Of a stretch of 64,000 nt of DNA, positions 25,650-34,241 are shown in pieces. A program made the translations under genes and the position numbers. The stretch lies in NCBI GenBank assembly GCA_008933735.1, contig WBUL01000004.1:186001-250000 (forward strand). The letters are read 5' to 3'. This DNA comes from Anaerolineae bacterium. GTDB lineage: Bacteria; Chloroflexota; Anaerolineae; Aggregatilineales; J027. The notes below the pieces were generated by a model. It did no database searches, was not told the DNA's origin, and worked only from the letters and a program-made list of their open reading frames with translations. Numbering within the stretch: position 1 is the first letter of the stretch; every line of letters begins with the position of its first letter.

Positions 25650-26815
25650 CAAAAAGACGAAGCTCGCGGGCTAAGCAAAGAGCGTCCTCGACCCGCCAGA
25701 TCATCTATACCCTGTTGATTCTCCTTCTGGCGGTTGTGGTGTATGTCTTTGGTCTGGGCGAAGAAGAAAACCAGGAAGAAGCCAATGCCCCTGCCACCAT
25801 TGCCCCTGCACAACCGCCCACGGAACAGGACTGGTACAGCCTCTATTTCACTCAGGTCATCAATTCAGATGAGGACAGTGCTCATCATGGGGCAGCCGTG
25901 GAACGTGCCCTGATTCAGTCGATTGACAGCGCCCAGAATACGATTGACGGCGCCCTGTTTGAACTCAATGCGCCAGATACGACGGCAGCGCTGGTGCGGG
26001 CATTGCAGCGTGGTGTCAAGGTACGGCTGGTCGTGGATGACGAACATGCTTTTGAAGACCCCGAATCTACTATCGAAGAGGTGATTGCTGCGGGCGCAGA
26101 AGTTCACAATGATGCACGCGGGGCGCTGATGCACAATAAATTTTTGATTATTGATGGCAAAGAGCTCTGGACGGGCTCAATGAACCTGACCCGGAATGAC
26201 ATTTACAACAACAACAATCATTTCATGATGATTCGCTCCCCGGAGATGGCCCAGAATTACCAGTCAGAATTTGATGAAATGTTCACTGATCAGGTCTTCA
26301 CCCGTCGCAGCGATTCCCGTAAGCCGCCGAATCCCTCGTTAAGCATTCAGGGAACCCAGATTGAAACCTACTTTGCTCCTGAAGATGGGATTGTCATTGA
26401 GAATCGATTGGTGCAGTTGATTGGCAGTGCCCAGAAGTCTGTCCGGGTAATGGCCTTCAGCTTTACCCTGGATGCTGTCGGTGGGGCACTCATTGAACGT
26501 TTGCAAAATGGAGTTGTGGTGGAAGGTGTTTTTGAAACCACAGGCAGCCTACAAGGGCAAATGCCAAAGCTCGCCTGCGCGGGCGCGAACGTCCGCCAGG
26601 ATGGCAACCCGGATATTTTGCACCATAAAGTGTTCATCATTGATGAGCAGATTGTGGTCATGGGTTCGTTTAATTTCAGCAACAGTGCCCGCGATGACAA
26701 CAACGAAAATATGCTGGTTATCAACAATCCAGGGATTGCTGCCGCGTTTCTGACTGAGTGGCAGGCACGATTTAACGAAGGCCGAATCCCAAAACCTGAA
26801 GATTTGAAGTGTTAA
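25646..26815 (+). CDS. Membrane-anchored phospholipase-D-like protein with two HKD motifs
   Basis: A 389-residue protein. After a basic start (MTKRRSSRAKQRASSTR) a single TM helix (about residues 20-38) anchors it, so the rest should be outside. Two PLD repeats follow: H163-x-K in ALMHNKFLIIDG with downstream GSMNLT, and H326-x-K in ILHHKVFIIDE with downstream GSFNFS. Both halves of the active site are therefore intact. The family includes phosphatidyl hydrolases, cardiolipin synthases and nucleases; single-TM forms with this spacing resemble Nuc-type nucleases or phospholipases, and I cannot choose. The TTG start overlaps the previous stop and has AAGGAAGG upstream. The HerA-like ATPase gene follows after 58 bases. 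Confidence 0.88.
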   Translation: MTKRRSSRAKQRASSTRQIIYTLLILLLAVVVYVFGLGEEENQEEANAPATIAPAQPPTEQDWYSLYFTQVINSDEDSAHHGAAVERALIQSIDSAQNTIDGALFELNAPDTTAALVRALQRGVKVRLVVDDEHAFEDPESTIEEVIAAGAEVHNDARGALMHNKFLIIDGKELWTGSMNLTRNDIYNNNNHFMMIRSPEMAQNYQSEFDEMFTDQVFTRRSDSRKPPNPSLSIQGTQIETYFAPEDGIVIENRLVQLIGSAQKSVRVMAFSFTLDAVGGALIERLQNGVVVEGVFETTGSLQGQMPKLACAGANVRQDGNPDILHHKVFIIDEQIVVMGSFNFSNSARDDNNENMLVINNPGIAAAFLTEWQARFNEGRIPKPEDLKC

Positions 26816-26873
26816 GATAGAATATGTGTGCTATATTTACGGCACATACTGAGTTTAGCGAGCAAGTCATCCT

Positions 26874-29800
26874 ATGACCTTTTTTATTGAAGCACCTACA
26901 ACGTTCTACATGGGGCGGAGATATGACCCGGACACGGGACGCCTTATTGATGATGTTGTTTATTACGACTCGCGTGATCTGGTGACTCATGCGGTTGTAG
27001 TCGGTATGACGGGCAGTGGAAAAACAGGACTGTGTATCACCCTTCTGGAAGAAGCGGTAATGGACAGAATTCCTGCTATTGTCATTGACCCCAAAGGCGA
27101 CATCACCAATTTGCTCCTGACGTTCCCGAATCTCTCCCCGGAAGAATTTTTACCCTGGATTAACCCGGATGATGCCCAGCGTGCGGGACTCACCCCGCAG
27201 GAATATGCCAAAGATGTGGCAAAGTTGTGGCAGGATGGGTTAGGCAGTTGGGGCATTGGCCCGCAGCGCATTCAGGAGCTTAAAAATAACGCGGCATTCA
27301 GCATTTTTACACCAGGTTCCGACTCAGGGCTGCCGATAAGTATAGTAGACGCCATGCAGCCGCCAATCGAGGGCTGGGCGGGACGAGAAGAACAGCACCG
27401 CGAACGCATCAGCGGCATTGTCACGGCGCTGCTGGCGCTGACGGGCATGAAAGTTTCAACTCGTGACCGTGAACACATTTTGCTTTCTAACATTATCGAA
27501 CAGGCCTGGATGCAGGGCTTGCCGCTGAAACTGGACGATGTCATTGTACAGGTGCAGCACCCGCCGTTTAACAAACTGGGTGTGTTTGATGTCAACTCAT
27601 TTTTTCCTGAAAAAGAACGTTTCAAGCTCGCTATCGAGTTGAACAATATCATTGCGTCTCCCAGCTTCAAAACCTGGCTGCAAGGTGAACCGTTGGATGT
27701 TCGCAACCTGCTGTACACACAGGAAGGCAAACCGCGAGTCAGTATTTTCTATATCGCACATCTAAATGATGTACAGCGTGCTTTCATCATTACCCTGCTG
27801 CTGGAAAGCGTGCTGGCGTGGATGCGTACCCTGGGGGGAACCAGCAGCCTCCGGGCGCTGGTCTATTTCGACGAGATATTTGGGCATTTCCCACCCTACC
27901 CCAAAAATCCACCGACCAAAGAGCCTCTGCTGCGTCTGCTGAAACAGGCACGTGCCTTTGGCATTGGAATGGTGTTAGCGACTCAGAATCCCGGCGACCT
28001 GGATTACAAGGGGCTGTCTAATGCCGGAACATGGTTCATCGGCAAGCTCCAGACGGAGAATGATAAGAAAAAAGTGTTGGACGGATTGGCAACGGCTTCT
28101 TCCGCCAGCAATCCAATTGATCTTCCCCGGATGGACAAATTACTATCGACGATCAACCCGCGCGTATTTGTCTTGAACAATATCCATGACAGCGGCGGGC
28201 CGATCCTGATGCACACACGCTGGGCGATGTGTTATCTGGCAGGGCCGCTGACTCGTAATGAAGTCAGCATGTTAATGGCTCCACAGAAGCAGTATGCCTA
28301 TCCTGGTAGTCAGATACCCCAGCCGTACCAGACACAACCGCCCTATCCGCAGCAGCGCTTAGCGGCACCTGGTTTGCCGCCACAGCCACCAAGTCTGCCA
28401 GGGTTTGGTACTGCTGATGTGCGCGACACCCCATCAGGCATCCGAGACGCCGGGGTGCCCTCGATGCCACCGCAGCCGCCGAGTTTGCCGGGGTTTAACA
28501 CGGCACCGCCTACCCCGCCCAATTATGGGCAGCCAGCCTTTGACCCTAACAGCTATCAGCCACAGGGTTACAGTACGCCGCCCTTACCAGGGGGATACAG
28601 CAGCCCGTCGCAATATCAACCAAGCTACGCCGGAACGCCCCCTGCCGCAACGGGTTCGGTGCTGCCCCAGCAGCAAGAATCAGGCCTGCCGCCGGGATTC
28701 AGCATGAATCCACCCTCCGTGACCTCAGATATTATGCAATTTTTCCTGCCTAACAATATCAATTTGCAGCAGGCGATTTCTAACTGGGAACGTACCTATC
28801 AGCAGCAGGCTTATATCAGCCAGCGAGCGCTTATCGCATATCGACCTTTCCTCCTCGTGCAGTGTCAGGTGCGATACATGGATCGCAAACTGTCCCTGAA
28901 CACGATCCGGACATATGCTTACCATGTTTTTGGTGTGGAACGATCCGGTCTGATTCACTGGGATGAACATGTCGGGCTACCTGTTGACCGCAAAAAGCTG
29001 GATAAGCCGTATGAACAGATTGTCTACGGTGAGCTTTCGCCAGGGCTGACGGACAAAAAGCGTCTGACATCACTGGAAAAAGAGGTTGTGGATTATTTGT
29101 ACCAGACAGCCATCATCTCGGTACCCGCAAACGAGACACTGCAAGTATATGGCGCACCAGGGATGCCGCCGAATGACTTTCAGGCGATGGTCAATTCCGC
29201 TGCGAAGGAACAACGTGATGCGGAAATTGACCAGGTAACCGCTCGCTACGGGCGAGAATTTGATCGATTGGAAGAGCAGTATCTTCGCGCGGAACGCAAT
29301 CTGGATGCCGATCAATCCGCCCTACAGGATTTGCGGCAGGAATCGATGGCAACAATCGGTGAAGCGGCGCTGAGTCTGCTGCGGGGACAAACGACCTATA
29401 CGCTGTCCCGCGTGGCACGGGTGCGGCGTTACCAGACTCAGGCGAAAGAAAGCGTCGAAGAAAAGCAGGAAGTCATGATGCAGCTTCAACAGAGCATGAA
29501 TGAGCTGCAAATGCGCTTTGAACAGGAAATCGCTAAGATTAACGACAAATGGTCGCGGATTGCCATCTCCAATACACAAAAGCGGATTTCAGCGACCAAA
29601 CGGGATATTCACATTGACCTGTTTGGTATCGGTTGGAAACCGTATTACATGGTGGGTCTGAACGGGCGGACCGAGTTCCTTGAAGCGTGGCAGGGGCAGG
29701 TGGTTTCGCCGGAATATCAATTCCAGGGCTATACACCTCAGCAGCCCTCTTATGTGCCTGCCGCGCCGTCGCCCTCACAGCTACCAGCTTATCAACCGTC

Positions 29801-30086
29801 ACCGTCGCAGCCACCGGTTTATCAACCAACCCCTTCACAGCCGCCGGTTTATCAGCCGCCCCAGCAGCCATATCCGCCGACTCCTTCACAGCCGCCGGTT
29901 TATCAACCACCCCAGGCCCCCTCCTATGCACCACCGCCTCCGCCGTCCGCACCAGGGTATACGGATTACGAACAGCCCATGTATGCGCCCCCTTATACGC
30001 CGCCGAGCAGCCCTCCGTCTGCACCGCCACTCTATGCACCACCGCCTGTCCCTCCTGCACCGGACAGACCGGAAGACGACTATTAA
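26874..30086 (+). CDS. HerA/DUF87-type ATPase with Pro-rich and coiled-coil extensions
   Basis: A 1070-residue protein. Residues 1-475 form a FtsK/HerA-superfamily ATPase: a short N-terminal beta segment (APTTFYMGRRYDPDTG), Walker A GMTGSGKTG (44-51), Walker B in ALVYFDEIFG, and sensor-like ATQNPGDLDY. Residues about 480-620 are Pro/Gln/Tyr-rich and probably disordered, with PPQPPSLPGF occurring twice. Residues about 620-790 form a folded region I do not recognise. A long helical coiled coil (about 790-930) is followed by a repetitive PSQPPVYQP tail (about 965-1070). HerA-type ATPases pump or translocate DNA or act as motor subunits with nucleases. The preceding gene is a two-HKD PLD protein, but that one is predicted to be extracytoplasmic. 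Roles in DNA processing or secretion are both open. Confidence 0.85.
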   Translation: MTFFIEAPTTFYMGRRYDPDTGRLIDDVVYYDSRDLVTHAVVVGMTGSGKTGLCITLLEEAVMDRIPAIVIDPKGDITNLLLTFPNLSPEEFLPWINPDDAQRAGLTPQEYAKDVAKLWQDGLGSWGIGPQRIQELKNNAAFSIFTPGSDSGLPISIVDAMQPPIEGWAGREEQHRERISGIVTALLALTGMKVSTRDREHILLSNIIEQAWMQGLPLKLDDVIVQVQHPPFNKLGVFDVNSFFPEKERFKLAIELNNIIASPSFKTWLQGEPLDVRNLLYTQEGKPRVSIFYIAHLNDVQRAFIITLLLESVLAWMRTLGGTSSLRALVYFDEIFGHFPPYPKNPPTKEPLLRLLKQARAFGIGMVLATQNPGDLDYKGLSNAGTWFIGKLQTENDKKKVLDGLATASSASNPIDLPRMDKLLSTINPRVFVLNNIHDSGGPILMHTRWAMCYLAGPLTRNEVSMLMAPQKQYAYPGSQIPQPYQTQPPYPQQRLAAPGLPPQPPSLPGFGTADVRDTPSGIRDAGVPSMPPQPPSLPGFNTAPPTPPNYGQPAFDPNSYQPQGYSTPPLPGGYSSPSQYQPSYAGTPPAATGSVLPQQQESGLPPGFSMNPPSVTSDIMQFFLPNNINLQQAISNWERTYQQQAYISQRALIAYRPFLLVQCQVRYMDRKLSLNTIRTYAYHVFGVERSGLIHWDEHVGLPVDRKKLDKPYEQIVYGELSPGLTDKKRLTSLEKEVVDYLYQTAIISVPANETLQVYGAPGMPPNDFQAMVNSAAKEQRDAEIDQVTARYGREFDRLEEQYLRAERNLDADQSALQDLRQESMATIGEAALSLLRGQTTYTLSRVARVRRYQTQAKESVEEKQEVMMQLQQSMNELQMRFEQEIAKINDKWSRIAISNTQKRISATKRDIHIDLFGIGWKPYYMVGLNGRTEFLEAWQGQVVSPEYQFQGYTPQQPSYVPAAPSPSQLPAYQPSPSQPPVYQPTPSQPPVYQPPQQPYPPTPSQPPVYQPPQAPSYAPPPPPSAPGYTDYEQPMYAPPYTPPSSPPSAPPLYAPPPVPPAPDRPEDDY
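29771..29913 (+). repeat. Tandem coding repeats for the PSQPPVYQP tail
   Basis: About four imperfect units of the form TCACAGCCGCCGGTTTATCA (each 27-48 bases apart) encode the PSQPPVYQP repeats in the C-terminal tail of the HerA-like protein. Some units are nearly identical at the DNA level, so the array may vary in length between strains. Confidence 0.7.
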
Positions 30087-30089
30087 AAT

Positions 30090-30117
30090 GAGCCGCCCAG
30101 AACTTTGAGGGCGGCTC
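30090..30117 (+). terminator. Hairpin after the HerA-like gene, no U-tract
   Basis: GAGCCGCCC (30090-30098) pairs perfectly with GGGCGGCTC (30109-30117) around a 10-base loop, starting four bases after the TAA. It is followed by CGTAACC rather than T residues, so it may act as an mRNA 3' stabiliser or a U-less terminator. Confidence 0.6.
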
Positions 30118-30179
30118 CGTAACCAAATCATGATACGGGTGTTTCAAGATAAGCAGTGTAATCACGACTCAGAAGCCCT

Positions 30180-31319
30180 ATGCGTATAGCACTTTTTACC
30201 GAAACGTTCCTTCCTAAAATTGATGGTATTGTAACCGTGGTATGCCTCCTGCTTGACCATTTACACAAGCGGGGGATAGATTTTATGGTGGTTGCGCCGG
30301 AACTCCATGGGCCCAAAATCACCGATTACCGAGGGCATCCGGTGGTGACTGTACCAGGTGTGAAAAATCCCCTTTACCCAGAATTGAATCTCTGCCTCCC
30401 CAGCATCAAAACCTACTGGGCAGTACGTGATTTTAAGCCGGATGTGGTTCATCTGCTGCACCCGCTGCTGGTAGGGGCAAGCGGCCTCATCATGGCAAAG
30501 TGGCTCGGAAAGCCAACCCTGGCGTCCTTCCATCTGGATGTAGCCGAAGTTGCCAATCATTATGGATTTGGATTTGTTAATCCGCTGCTCTGGTCATACA
30601 CCCGAACCAATTTCAATTATTGTGACTACGCCCTTGCGCCGTCTCGGCTTCAGCAGGAACAGCTCATTGCGCGGAACTTCCAGAATGTTGGTCTGTGGCG
30701 GCGTGGTGTGGATGCAGAAAAATTCCATCCCCGCTATTTCAGCCAGGAAATGCGCGAGCGTCTGTCTAACGGATACCCGGAAGACCATTTGCTGCTGTAC
30801 GTCGGGCGGCTGTCCTATGAAAAACAAATCGATACGCTGAAGCCGATTCTGGAAAGGGTTCCTGGCACGCGGTTGGCAATTGTGGGGGATGGGCCGGCCC
30901 GTGCAGCATTGGAACAGCACTTCGCGGGCACCAACACCAAGTTCATGGGTTACCTCAAGGGATTGGAACTTTCTCAGGCATTTGCCAGCGCCGATATTTT
31001 TACCTTTCCCTCCGCAATGGAAACCTTTGGCCTGGTCATCGTCGAAGCGATGGCGTCGGGTCTGCCAGTTGTAACGACTCTGGTGGGCGGTGCCAAAGAT
31101 GTGATCAAACGGGGAGAAACGGGTTATGCCTATCCGGTAGGGGATGTGAACGGATTGGTGGAAGGGGTTCAGGCTATTGTCAGCGAACCGGGTAACCGTG
31201 CTCGGATGAGCGTTTTGGCGCGAAGCTTCGCAGAAACGCAAACCTGGGAGGCAACCATGGATGAAGTCATTGAGCGGTATCAGGAGCTCATGCGGCGTGC
31301 TGAGGCCGTTGCCTCGTAG
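30180..31319 (+). CDS. GT4 family glycosyltransferase (SqdX/MgtA/PimB-like)
   Basis: A 379-residue GT-B enzyme beginning MRIALFTETFLPKIDGIVTVV, the typical start of the lipid-directed GT4 group that includes SqdX (sulfoquinovosyl transfer to diacylglycerol), MgtA and mannosyltransferase PimB. Further blocks are HLLHPLLVGASG, LYVGRLSYEKQIDTL, AIVGDGPARAAL and PSAMETFGLVIVEAMASGLPVV with the E-x7-E donor site. It probably glycosylates a membrane lipid, but the sugar cannot be read from the sequence. It is a single gene between two hairpins. Confidence 0.9.
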   Translation: MRIALFTETFLPKIDGIVTVVCLLLDHLHKRGIDFMVVAPELHGPKITDYRGHPVVTVPGVKNPLYPELNLCLPSIKTYWAVRDFKPDVVHLLHPLLVGASGLIMAKWLGKPTLASFHLDVAEVANHYGFGFVNPLLWSYTRTNFNYCDYALAPSRLQQEQLIARNFQNVGLWRRGVDAEKFHPRYFSQEMRERLSNGYPEDHLLLYVGRLSYEKQIDTLKPILERVPGTRLAIVGDGPARAALEQHFAGTNTKFMGYLKGLELSQAFASADIFTFPSAMETFGLVIVEAMASGLPVVTTLVGGAKDVIKRGETGYAYPVGDVNGLVEGVQAIVSEPGNRARMSVLARSFAETQTWEATMDEVIERYQELMRRAEAVAS

Positions 31320-31398
31320 CGCGTCGTTCCTGCGAACCCGAAAGGTCAAAGCCTTCATTGATGTGTTCCAGGCTGTGCACAAACAAACTGCCTTAGCA

Positions 31399-31424
31399 GA
31401 AGGCGAGGTGGACACCTCGCCTTC
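31399..31424 (+). terminator. Perfect 12-bp hairpin after the GT4 gene
   Basis: GAAGGCGAGGTG (31399-31410), a two-base centre, then CACCTCGCCTTC (31413-31424). It is a perfect inverted repeat 80 bases after the GT4 stop and 85 bases before the response regulator. No T-tract follows. The two-base centre means the real loop would open the last base pairs. Confidence 0.55.
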
Positions 31425-31508
31425 GTCCACAAAGAAGCGCAAGAAGTTTTGTGTGAATTTCGTTTATATGTGGTAAACTTTTGGTTAGAATGCTGCCGGG
31501 GAATCATG

Positions 31509-31949
31509 ATGCCAGATATACCACTTGACGCGCTTCACCATTGGGATGTCCTGGTTGTTGACGACGATGAGGATAGCCTGTATATTGTCCAATATGTTCT
31601 TAATCTTTATGGAGCGCGAGCGCATACCACAACGGATGGAATAGAAGCTCTAAAAATCGCACGGTATCTTCGCCCCAGGCTCATTATTTCTGATCTCTCT
31701 ATGCCGCAATTTGATGGATGGCTGCTGGCGAAAAAGCTAAAAGAAGACCCAATGACAGCACACATTCCAATCATTGCCCTGACCGCTTTTGCCCGGATTT
31801 ATGACCGCGAGCGTTTGTTTCAAGTTGGCTTTCACAATTATCTGAACAAACCCCTGATTATCGGGACATTTATGCAAGATTTACTGAGCCTCCTCGTGAA
31901 TGCACCGGGCATTGGTGAAGAAATCGCCCCTTATTTCAGCAGGCAGTAG
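31509..31949 (+). CDS. Stand-alone response regulator receiver protein
   Basis: A 146-residue CheY-like protein. The acidic pocket is DVLVVDDDEDS, the phosphoacceptor Asp lies in LIISDLSMPQFDGW, the Thr switch is in IIALTAFA, and the conserved Lys is in NYLNKPL. No output domain is attached, so it acts through protein contact. ATG 31509 is five bases after GGGGAA (31498-31503); the ATG at 31506 sits too close to it. The stop is immediately followed by the esterase ATG. It could take phosphate from the kinase at 18175, but nothing proves the pairing. Confidence 0.92.
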   Translation: MPDIPLDALHHWDVLVVDDDEDSLYIVQYVLNLYGARAHTTTDGIEALKIARYLRPRLIISDLSMPQFDGWLLAKKLKEDPMTAHIPIIALTAFARIYDRERLFQVGFHNYLNKPLIIGTFMQDLLSLLVNAPGIGEEIAPYFSRQ

Positions 31950-32732
31950 ATGCAGCTTCTGGCAGGCGCAGAACCGATTTTTTATCGTGGCAGCGAGACC
32001 GGATGTCTTTGTCTGCACGGATTCATGGCCGCACCGACCCAAATGCGCTGGATGGGGCAGCATCTCGCGGCCCAGGGCTATACGGTCTACTGTCCCCGTC
32101 TTGCCGGACATGGTATTGATCCGCGCCTTATTTCTCACCTGCGGTGGGAGGATTATTACGCCAGTGTGTTAGATGGGTATCACCTGCTGCGCCAGCAGTG
32201 TGAGCATATTTTTGTGTTTGGTCTGTCGATGGGCGGTACCCTTGCCCTGCTGCTGGCGTCTCAGATGGAGGTTACCGCAATTGGTGTAATGGCTTCTCCA
32301 GTTCAGTTTGATAGCCGCCTCATGCCACACGCGAACTGGGTTCGTTTTTTTAAGCCATATAATTTCTACCCGACCCCGCTCGAATTAAACGAAAAAATCA
32401 AGGCAGAACAGGCCCAGCGCGGTGAACCGATCATCGGCCAGGTGCGCTATGAACTGTGGTCAGTGGCAGCCATCAATCAGCTCTATAAGCTGGTACAGAC
32501 CACCTATACCAAACTGCCCGCAGTAAACGTGCCACTGCTGCTGATTTATTCCGAAAAAGACGACGTTGTTTCTCATGACAACTGTGAACTGATTGCCAAT
32601 CGGGTCGGAAGTCAGCATGTTGAAAAGCATTACCTCAAAAAGAGCGGTCATATACTGACCCAGGATGACGAACGCCAGACAGTCCTTCAACTGGCGGCGG
32701 AATTTGTCCACTCAGTATGCGCCAACCTGTAA
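31950..32732 (+). CDS. Alpha/beta hydrolase, Est30-like carboxylesterase
   Basis: A 260-residue protein with LHGFMAAPTQM (oxyanion loop), the nucleophile elbow GLSMGG (Ser about 94), a likely acid in SEKDDVV and His in KKSGHILTQDD. The order and spacing match the Est30/YvaK carboxylesterase and monoacylglycerol lipase group. The gene begins at the base after the response regulator stop, so the two are coupled. The substrate is unknown. Confidence 0.9.
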   Translation: MQLLAGAEPIFYRGSETGCLCLHGFMAAPTQMRWMGQHLAAQGYTVYCPRLAGHGIDPRLISHLRWEDYYASVLDGYHLLRQQCEHIFVFGLSMGGTLALLLASQMEVTAIGVMASPVQFDSRLMPHANWVRFFKPYNFYPTPLELNEKIKAEQAQRGEPIIGQVRYELWSVAAINQLYKLVQTTYTKLPAVNVPLLLIYSEKDDVVSHDNCELIANRVGSQHVEKHYLKKSGHILTQDDERQTVLQLAAEFVHSVCANL

Positions 32733-32804
32733 CTCGTAAGCTTTCCCGCTTTTGAACAAACCACCGTTCCTTTGCGTATTTAGAAGCGTAAAGGAGGACA
32801 AACA

Positions 32805-33395
32805 GTGTTAGATGCCCAACTCATTGAAGTGGCAAAAGCAGCTCAAAAGGGCGATGTCGATGCCTTTGAGACCTTGCAGCTTCATTTTGAAGGGCAGATT
32901 AAACGGTTTGTCCGGCGGCTTATCGGAATCAGCGATCTGGTCGATGATATTGTGCAGGATGTGTTTATTTCACTGTATTTTAACCTGCACCGCATCAACC
33001 CGATTGAGCAAATCCGTGCCTATTTATTCCGTATTGCACGGAATCGCTGTTTCGATGAGCTGCGGCGCAGTCGCCCTACCGTTTCACTCGATGATGAACC
33101 TGTTCATCTATGGGTCTCGTATACCAGCAGCGGCAATCATTATGAATCTCAACCGGAAGAGGTCGCACACTGGCTGCTGCTGCACCTGGAAGTACAAGAA
33201 GCGATGGACAAACTACCTGAACTTCAGCGAGAAGCGCTCATCATGTATTCGGAAGGGGGCCTGTCTTATGCCGAAATTGCGGATGCCATGGTATGTAGTA
33301 TTGGTACGGTGAAGTCCCGCCTGTACCATGCCAAGCAAAATCTACGCAACCTGCTGAGCCCGGATACACTGGAAATGCTGGAACGAGATTTATAG
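32805..33395 (+). CDS. ECF-type sigma-70 family RNA polymerase sigma factor
   Basis: A 196-residue sigma factor. Region 2 runs over about residues 25-95 (DLVDDIVQDVFISLY, the core-binding helix, then YLFRIARNRCFDELRR for -10 recognition); region 4 is at about 135-185 (LPELQREALIMYSEGGLSYAEIADAM, then VCSIGTVKSRLYHAKQNLR as the helix-turn-helix). It has a GTG start with a consensus AAGGAGGA six bases upstream. No membrane anti-sigma factor is adjacent; the two small downstream genes are soluble and may serve instead. Confidence 0.93.
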   Translation: MLDAQLIEVAKAAQKGDVDAFETLQLHFEGQIKRFVRRLIGISDLVDDIVQDVFISLYFNLHRINPIEQIRAYLFRIARNRCFDELRRSRPTVSLDDEPVHLWVSYTSSGNHYESQPEEVAHWLLLHLEVQEAMDKLPELQREALIMYSEGGLSYAEIADAMVCSIGTVKSRLYHAKQNLRNLLSPDTLEMLERDL

Positions 33396-33409
33396 GGGAG
33401 AAGACAAGT

Positions 33410-33631
33410 ATGTTTGGTCATGATTTTGAAAGAGAATTTGAGTTCAGGGAACAACAGCGTCAGGAATGGATCCGGCATATTGAAGTTCTGCGCCAGTTGT
33501 ATACCGAACAACCACCGCAAAAATCATTGGTGGACAAAGTATTAGACAAAGTTGGGGACTGGTTGATTACCAGTGGTACCTATCTGAAAGAACGTCAGCA
33601 AGGAGAACAATATGGACGAGCAGACCTTTAA
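33410..33631 (+). CDS. Small charged protein downstream of the ECF sigma factor
   Basis: A 73-residue protein, mostly helical and highly charged (FEREFEFREQQRQEW), with no TM segment and no known family. AGGGGAG lies 8-9 bases before the ATG. It starts 14 bases after the sigma factor stop and overlaps the next gene by 20 bases, so all three form one operon. A role in controlling the sigma factor is possible but is only inferred from position. Confidence 0.7.
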   Translation: MFGHDFEREFEFREQQRQEWIRHIEVLRQLYTEQPPQKSLVDKVLDKVGDWLITSGTYLKERQQGEQYGRADL

Positions 33632-34157
33632 CGAACTCAATAAATTGGTACTGGCAATTCGTGCGCTGTCAAAATCAGTAGACCGCGCCTTAATGACCGG
33701 TACCTACGAAGGCACAGGCAACATGATGGTCAAGAACTATCGGAGTTTGCAGGCCAGGGCCGCCCAACTGCTGCCGGATGACTATTTTGTGACCGATACC
33801 CTGGTGTTGGAAATTGAACCGGACAGCAGTGAAAAAGAAACGGTTGCTCAGGTACAGCTTGCAGTGCAGCAGTTAAGTGCGTATCTGGAAGGGCAGCTTC
33901 GGGGTTATCGTGGCAATTTCGGCACCATGGGAGATGATTTTCGTTCGCTGGGGCGCGATTTGCAGGATCAAATCATCAATGTGACCAAATACGCACTGCG
34001 GCGGGCATTGACCAACATTGACATCGGTGTGAATGAGGATTTTGATACTGATTTTGACACTGATTTTGGCGAAAAACCCAAAGGTGGCAAAAAACGTATC
34101 AAAATCCAGATTGAAAAACGCGACAAAGACTCTGAGGACGAATCTGACATTTTGTAA
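33612..34157 (+). CDS. Hypothetical protein with acidic DFDTDF repeat
   Basis: A 181-residue soluble protein. The first about 130 residues are helical; then comes an acidic DFDTDFDTDF repeat, and the tail alternates basic and acidic residues (KPKGGKKRIKIQIEKRDKDSEDE). No family was recognised. AAGGAGAA precedes the ATG, and the start overlaps the 73-residue gene. It is the last gene of the sigma factor operon, before a terminator-like hairpin. Confidence 0.75.
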   Translation: MDEQTFNELNKLVLAIRALSKSVDRALMTGTYEGTGNMMVKNYRSLQARAAQLLPDDYFVTDTLVLEIEPDSSEKETVAQVQLAVQQLSAYLEGQLRGYRGNFGTMGDDFRSLGRDLQDQIINVTKYALRRALTNIDIGVNEDFDTDFDTDFGEKPKGGKKRIKIQIEKRDKDSEDESDIL

Positions 34158-34161
34158 AGAC

Positions 34162-34183
34162 TGGACGGGTTGCTGCCCGTCCA
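34162..34183 (+). terminator. Terminator-like hairpin after the sigma factor operon
   Basis: TGGACGGG (34162-34169), six-base loop, CCCGTCCA (34176-34183), followed by ACTTTCTCAATCTTTC, a weak T-rich stretch. It lies four bases after the TAA. Confidence 0.7.
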
Positions 34184-34241
34184 ACTTTCTCAATCTTTCA
34201 AAAATTGGTTACACTGGTAGCCGACTTTTGAAAGAATCGCT

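Noticed and set aside
29539-30165. Long minus- and plus-strand frames over the Pro-rich tail of the HerA-like gene
   Set aside because: Low-complexity CCN-rich DNA opens all frames; the Walker-containing frame is the real one.
30594-31442. 282-codon minus-strand frame
   Set aside because: Antisense to the GT4 gene at 30180-31319, which has intact family motifs.
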